The notes beneath the pieces were generated by a model. The model did not search any database. It was not told where the DNA came from and saw only the letters and a list, made by a program, of their open reading frames with translations. 64,000 nucleotides of DNA, from positions 7,041,300 to 7,105,299 of the forward strand of contig CM024179.1 of assembly GCA_013433145.1 (NCBI GenBank). Direction: 5' to 3'. The position numbers were made by a program, and so were the translations under genes. The stretch is from Ascaris suum (taxonomy: Eukaryota; Nematoda; Chromadorea; Rhabditida; Ascarididae). Below, piece after piece: positions 58,401 to 64,000 of the stretch (position 1 is its first letter; each line of letters opens with the position of its first letter).

Positions 58401-59079
58401 AGCGATTCTTTGTCAAGTGTATCGTTTTCTTAAGGACCTTAAAAAAAGAGTATTTGACATCTGGCATGATTTGTTTCTTGGATTTTTATTCGTACTGCTG
58501 CATTGCCTTCTATCCAAGCGATTTCGTAAACAGGTAAAGAACAAGGCAGTTAAAAAGTAAGTATAATGAGTAAAAGCAAATTTTAAATTTTATTTAAATA
58601 TTACTCGCCTCTTTTAATTTTCAAAATCTCGGTATTTATGAAGATTCAATATTGCAATAGTGTGATAGTGACGAATTTCTCTGAGCAAACATAAAAGACA
58701 GAAGGAATTTCTATATGAATTTATGCGTTGAAAAAGTTTGCAATCGAAAGTTTCCGGTTACATCCGAAATATTTTTATCGATGAATATATTCACGGATAA
58801 ATAAAATTTAAAAAATGTCTCATCAATTGTTGTCTTCATAAAATCGGCTTATTCATCACATTGGTGATGAGTGTGTGCATTAGATGTCAAAATTCAACAC
58901 TGTTGTGTTTCGGCTGATGCGCTGCAGTGACGACACTGTCATTTTTACCGCAGAGATTCATTCGCAGATTTTCTTCGTTTAAGTTTCGTTTATTTTTTTC
59001 CTCTTATCCTATCTTATTTGAATGAGCTCGAATAAACCAATCAGTTGCTTACGCTAAAAGCTTTCAATTAATCTACCTT

Positions 59080-59228
<149 letters not shown>

Positions 59229-60364
59229 AGAGATAAGTCTTTCAAAATTTATTTAAGAATGAAAAAATTTATTGAGGACGAATCATATTTTCAGTATGGC
59301 TTTTTTCATTCGAATATTATATCCGCCTGGTTGTAAATGCTAACTTTGCTCACCTTATAAACGTTAACCACGTCGAGGATGCCGTGCACTTGATGGATGT
59401 AAATGCAAAAAAAGTCTGTTGGATGTAAATCTCATCATAGCAAAAGTATTGCTATTGCAACATTATGTAGGAATCGAAAAGAGGATCTAAAAAAAGAGGC
59501 AAACATTGCAAATCGATTTGTTAATTCCTATTTTATTAGTTTTCAAAGAATTATATACGTTCGGTTTCAAAGAATATTCTATCAATTACTTCATAGTTGG
59601 TTATCGTCGGTAGCATTACACCTACTCGATACCATCGGACTGTGTAGAAATATAAAATCAGCTCCCTCCTCCGATCACGCCATCACAAAAGATCTGCATT
59701 CTGAGTGCATCATAGCTAAACCAAAGAATGCGGCGAATATCTAGACTAACGTCCTTCATAGTCTGGACTAATGATTTCTCAATTCCTTTTTTATAGTACT
59801 TGCGCTATATTTTAAAAAAGTCAACAATATCCATTTCTTTAGTAAGTAAAAGTTTATCTCGAAATGTCTCGAAGAAAACAGCTATGCTCGATGAAGGTGA
59901 AATGAAAAATATTTTCTGATCGTTAAAGGATCAACGTCACCTCTCTTCCGCATGTTTTTTCGTCATTTTCCCACCTATAAAGTTTTTCCACAATAATAAA
60001 TACTACGTTCGGAGGTTTTTGTGAGAATTTTTTTGGAAAGGTACTACCGAATACCTCGAGGGATTTGGCGAGTGAGAAAGTAGCTGTAATACTTAACTTA
60101 ATAAATTTTCACTGAGTTTTCTGAGGTTTTTTTCCCTAATATGAAAAAATTATAAGAATATGAAAAATATAAAAAATATGAAATATTGAATATTTTTCTT
60201 TTTTTGCCTTTTTCATGAAATATTTATGAAATATTTTCCTTTATGGAATATTTTTACGAAAAAAAACATTTTCCTTTTTATCAAAAAAATATGAAAAATC
60301 GAAAAATATGAAAAGATTGTAAGAATTTTGCATTTCATCGATATAGTTAACATAGTTTCTTCCA

Positions 60365-60373
60365 TTATTGCAG
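60365..60373 (+). other. Probable spliced-leader acceptor of the Ly6-like gene
   Basis: attattgcag ends 9 nt before the ATG at 60383, with no upstream exon needed. Confidence 0.45.
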
Positions 60374-60382
60374 TGCTCAGAT

Positions 60383-60578
60383 ATGATTCATTCGAGTCGT
60401 TTTCTCGCAATCTACGTACTTCTTGCTGCGCTCATATATGTTCATGCATTGGAATGTTATGATTACTACATTCGGCGAGGTGCTAACGGCTATAGCCAAC
60501 AGTCAACTCGCCCTGTGAAATGCCCAAAAAGCGAATATTGCATACAACTTTTTGGCATGCTACGGACCGGTCCCAACA
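60383..60578 (+). CDS. Ly6-like gene exon 1
   Basis: Signal peptide and the first three cysteines; donor gtaagt; ends in phase 1. Confidence 0.8.
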
Positions 60579-61734
60579 GTAAGTTTCCCTATACACTCAT
60601 CTCAAATATTCATGCGGATGAAGAAGTTCAATTTAATTCAATTTAAGTTAGATTAATTCAATTAAATTCAGTATTTGTCAGCATCGAGTTTAGTCAGTAC
60701 ACGTGATTTTCGAAATGGATAACTATACTCAAGGATGTAATGCTTGAACTCGATTCAAGCAATGTCTCACTCATCAGAATCAATTGGTCATTTGCACTAT
60801 AGTGATGGTAATTTCATTTAGGCCTTCGCTATGTTCGTGAGCAGACGTGTGAAAAATCGAAATATGTGTCGGGCGCAGTTTGCAAGGTTGGTGTTGACGA
60901 ATTTCGAAACGTTGCTTTAAGCTATACGCAAACCACCAAAACAGTTGCCACTTACCGCTTTATTTGAAATACAAGCTATAGGGCAATTGTTGTCGGCTAA
61001 TTGATACGACTGTGAAACCAGTTTTAACGAAATCAAAAACCTTGCTACTCCGAAATTTTTGAAAGCAAAACTGAGTGAATCTCGTTTGCGTTTGAAAAAC
61101 ATCGGTTTCTTTTTGTTATACTCTCGTTCAGCTTATTCACAGAAGGAAAGACTTATCAATTCAGTTCATTGTAATTTAATTTAGTTCAATTCAACTCGAT
61201 ATTTGCTCGTAGTGAGTCAAATTATTGTGGGTAATTTCCATACTAGGTAAAAGGTAGCTAACTGTGGATTTAGACTGATTTACAAACGAATACAAATAGC
61301 GATGGCCAACTTCACGTGACCAACTCTCTCAGTTTTCAGAATATTTCATAATATGAAAGGTGTCATAGATTTATTTCTCACCGTTGTTGTTTGTCTGCTA
61401 GAAAATAATCAAAGTTTATCCGATTTCTATACGACATCCTCGCTAGTCTCCATATCCAATGAAGCATGTAAAGAAGAAGAAAAAAAAAATCAAATAATCC
61501 ACATGATAGATAATTTAGTTTTTACAGTTTAATCCTTTGGCTTTTTTTACCAAAAGATCTTCACTTTTTTAAATTTTATTTACAATTAAACACAGCCAGT
61601 AGAGTCAGGTGCTGAAAAAAGAGCAAACAATTATAGGAAAGTGGATGCTTCAAAACGAATTTCCGCGATGTGGATGTGATCGACATTCGGTGGAATATTG
61701 CTGTTGCAATAGTGACCTTTGCAATCAAAGCTAA
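60383..61734 (+). CDS. Small secreted Ly6/three-finger-like cysteine-rich protein (3 exons)
   Basis: Exons 60383-60578, 60822-60886 and 61609-61734 join in phases 1 and 0 to give 387 nt, 128 aa. Residues 1-18 form a signal peptide (FLAIYVLLAALIYVHA before LEC). The mature part has eleven cysteines in LECYDYY, VKCPKSEYC, QTCEKS, AVCK, RCGCD and the closing EYCCCNSDLCNQS. A late CC pair followed by C-N is the hallmark of three-finger (Ly6/uPAR, activin-receptor-like) domains, which nematodes have in many copies. There is no second hydrophobic segment after CN, so a secreted protein is more likely than a GPI-anchored or receptor form. The third acceptor (agtcag, 61608) was chosen because it alone keeps phase and opens the frame. 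Partner and function are unknown. Confidence 0.72.
60822..60886 (+). CDS. Ly6-like gene exon 2
   Basis: SLRYVREQTCEKSKYVSGAV then CK; acceptor catttag, donor gttggt; phase 0 at the end. Confidence 0.72.
61609..61734 (+). CDS. Ly6-like gene exon 3
   Basis: FPRCGCDRHSVEYCCCNSDL and CNQS before TAA. The start of this exon is the least certain boundary; a ttatag acceptor at 61636 would be out of phase. Confidence 0.72.
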   Translation: MLKKEQTIIGKWMLQNEFPRCGCDRHSVEYCCCNSDLCNQS

Positions 61735-63600
61735 CAACTGTAAAGCTGATGGCCAACTTCAAAGCAAGCTACATTTGCATATTTCAGATTAAAATTTGAA
61801 TGAGAAATTTTTAATCAATTTTGCCGTTGAAAATATTTTCGCTGAAATGTTGTCTCAATTCCGTTATTTGCTCATAATCCATAACCATTTCGTTGGTAGG
61901 AAAAGTGTTCTCTTTGGCAAAACTAGATTTGTCGCACTCATCTAATGATGATTTATTTTTGAGAGGATCATACAATCAGGAGATTCGGTCCAGTCTCAGT
62001 CACAATTCTCTTTTTCCCCTCCGTCGTTCCTTCTCCCCTCCCAATCCCGCTCAGATTATAAGAGCCAAAGTATTTACTGCAGTAAAATGTTTTCGTAAGA
62101 GAACAGATGAATAGCCCACATTGAATGTACATTGTTGAACACAACAAATGAAACTTCTTTTATCATTCGATTCCTCATCACACAACAATTACACTCAAAT
62201 TTTAATGCAGCTAATATATTCAACGCTGTTTGCATTTGCAAATATTCAACAAAAAACTTTGTTCGATTTGAATTGTAAATATTTTATTCATGTTGTATTG
62301 CAATACTTTCGTCCACTTCTAATGTGGAAATAAAAAGAATTAAAAATATGTACTCATTTGCAATCGTCGATATGCGGAAATTTATGCGAATTGTTTTTTC
62401 TTTTGCTTAAAATAAGCAGAAAAAATAATGTGTATCCAAAACCAAAACTCATTTCTTTATTTATTGATCATCGCAGAGGTGCTCTGTCTATTCGACCTAA
62501 GATCGCTAGGCCATAGGTTAGCTCAAATATGTAATTGGATGGGGAAAATATGATATTGAAATAAGAAAAAAAAATAGATAAACTGTTCCTCAACCTTATG
62601 GTCATCAATTCAACAAATGTTTCATTCTTCACAAAAAAGTTCCTTCTCTTTCCCATCATGTCCTCTTTTCTAGATAGTGCACTGTTTAAAAACAACATAT
62701 GAAGAGGAGAAGGAGGGAGATGAGAAGAGAAGGAAAGTGGAGTGTTTGATGTTTATATTAGAAAAATTCGATTCCGAATTTGCATCTAAGTGTTCATGAA
62801 GTGCTATGAAGTAATCATTTTTTTTTCTCGGATTAAATGCAAGATATCTATTCAATGTTTTGCTTATCACTTGAGATATTGAAATATCTTATTTAAACGA
62901 CGAAAGTAAACTTCTTTCATCACAGAAAAAAAAACGATAAAAAATAAAGCAAAAAATAGATTAAGCGAAAATTTAGCATAATGAAAGATAACGGCAGTCT
63001 GAATGTCAATCAAGATGACTCAGAGCGTTCTCGAAGAACTCGCTCACTGTCATTTTAACCTAACTAAAACTAGTTGACGCGATTGATTCTGTTCGTGAAG
63101 AAATATTCACAGGTAACACATCCATAAACTTGAGTCTGGATTTTTATTCTACACGTTCACATAATACTATCGCTAGCAGAGAACTCATATAAAACCCTAC
63201 AATTTAGATCAATATGATGTTTAATCATTTTTTCGGCCTAAATCAGGTCGTCTACATTTTTAATGATTGCATTCTTGTCCGCTTAAATTTATTGTTGTAG
63301 ATTAATAAGAGCCGACGAAATTCATGTAATCATCTGATGTATCGCTTCTTACATGCTTTGGATAATTTTGAATCGTTTTGCGTTTTATGAGAGTAGCTGA
63401 TACTGCAGTAGTAGATGAAATATAAGACAAATGTCTTATACATGTGAAGAGACCAATGCCTGAAATTTTAAAAAAAAAACGCTGAATTTAAGTGAGCTGC
63501 ATCATTGCTAACAGTATGCGAATTTGCCGTCCACTGCTTGATTCTTTCAACGACTTCCATATTCTGCAAAGGGACTGGATGAATTCGCCAATGGTCGAAA
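61735..63600. other. 3' flank of the Ly6-like gene and unassigned DNA
   Basis: An ATTAAA that could serve as a polyadenylation signal lies near 61789. The rest is AT-rich with no recognised gene. Confidence 0.4.
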
Positions 63601-63825
63601 TTATGGCAGTTAAATGTTTCCCATGAAAAATGTCATGTGTTTCATATCAGTTATCGATATGAATGTTTTCTCAGACTAGGAGGTGAGATTCTTTCTACCA
63701 CAGATTGTGTTCTTGAACTTTGTATCATAATCGGCTCTAAATTTCACTGGAGGCTGCAATGTCCCACTGTTGCTGAAAAGTTGCCGAAAATTGCAACTGC
63801 ATCCTTCGCAGTTTGCTGTATAGAT

Positions 63826-63876
63826 GTACTGAACATTGTCGAAATTCCTTCATTACTTATTGCCGACCAATTTGGA
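63826..63876 (+). repeat. Diverged repeat, copy 2
   Basis: Partner of 11791-11842 in the same orientation. It lies in an 82-codon open frame (63637-63885) whose end reads VLNIVEIPSLLIADQFGSL. The frame may be a fragment of a decayed mobile element or an unrecognised exon. Confidence 0.45.
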
Positions 63877-64000
63877 TCGCTTTAGTCTTGAAGGATCTCG
63901 TTTTTTAGCTGTACAAATAGAGCTAAAGAATACCTGGAAACGCTTAATCCTTATTGCTTTCGCAAGGTACATTCTGCTTCATGCCAGACAAATTTCGCTA

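Noticed and set aside
59403..59744. 113-codon plus frame
   Set aside because: No domain, no signal peptide and no splice continuation; composition like its intergenic surroundings.

Overview
The window looks like nuclear DNA of a nematode. It is AT-rich and has short exons of about 70-265 bp in long GT-AG introns (mean about 760 bp in the largest gene). Several candidate start codons lie 0-23 nt after a polypyrimidine-CAG or -TAG acceptor with no upstream exon, as expected of spliced-leader trans-splicing. Recognisable proteins match metazoan families. The species cannot be fixed from the sequence alone; a parasitic lineage with long introns is an inference.

Layout. (1) 1-5.2 kb: mostly unassigned DNA with one cysteine-rich ORF candidate near 1.8-2.1 kb. 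(2) 5.2-8.8 kb, plus strand: a four-exon gene whose spliced product (270 aa) aligns with XLF/NHEJ1, the Ku- and ligase-IV-associated end-joining factor; a roughly 175-bp inverted repeat flanks its first exon. (3) 8.8-16.5 kb: no recognised gene; a weak three-exon minus-strand candidate lies at 10.9-11.7 kb. (4) 16.56-50.0 kb, plus strand: one large gene of 38 exons encoding a complete ECM29 orthologue (about 1,797 aa), the HEAT-repeat adaptor of the 26S proteasome. All splice phases agree and the exon lengths sum to an intact frame. An extra in-frame exon in intron 5 may be alternative. (5) 50.0-60.4 kb: mostly unassigned, with exon-like pieces of a possible small secreted protein (50.7-53.1 kb) and long dinucleotide repeats. 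(6) 60.38-61.73 kb, plus strand: a three-exon gene for a small secreted cysteine-rich protein of Ly6/three-finger type. (7) 61.7-64.0 kb: unassigned, with a diverged repeat shared with 11.8 kb.

The three confident genes are all on the plus strand but kilobases apart, so there is no sign of an operon or shared pathway. The ECM29 introns carry many poly-G tracts, almost all on the sense strand, several (TA)n arrays and at least one decayed mobile-element-like insertion. Gene models were assembled by hand from reading frames, splice sites and remembered human ECM29 and XLF sequences; transcript data have not been used.
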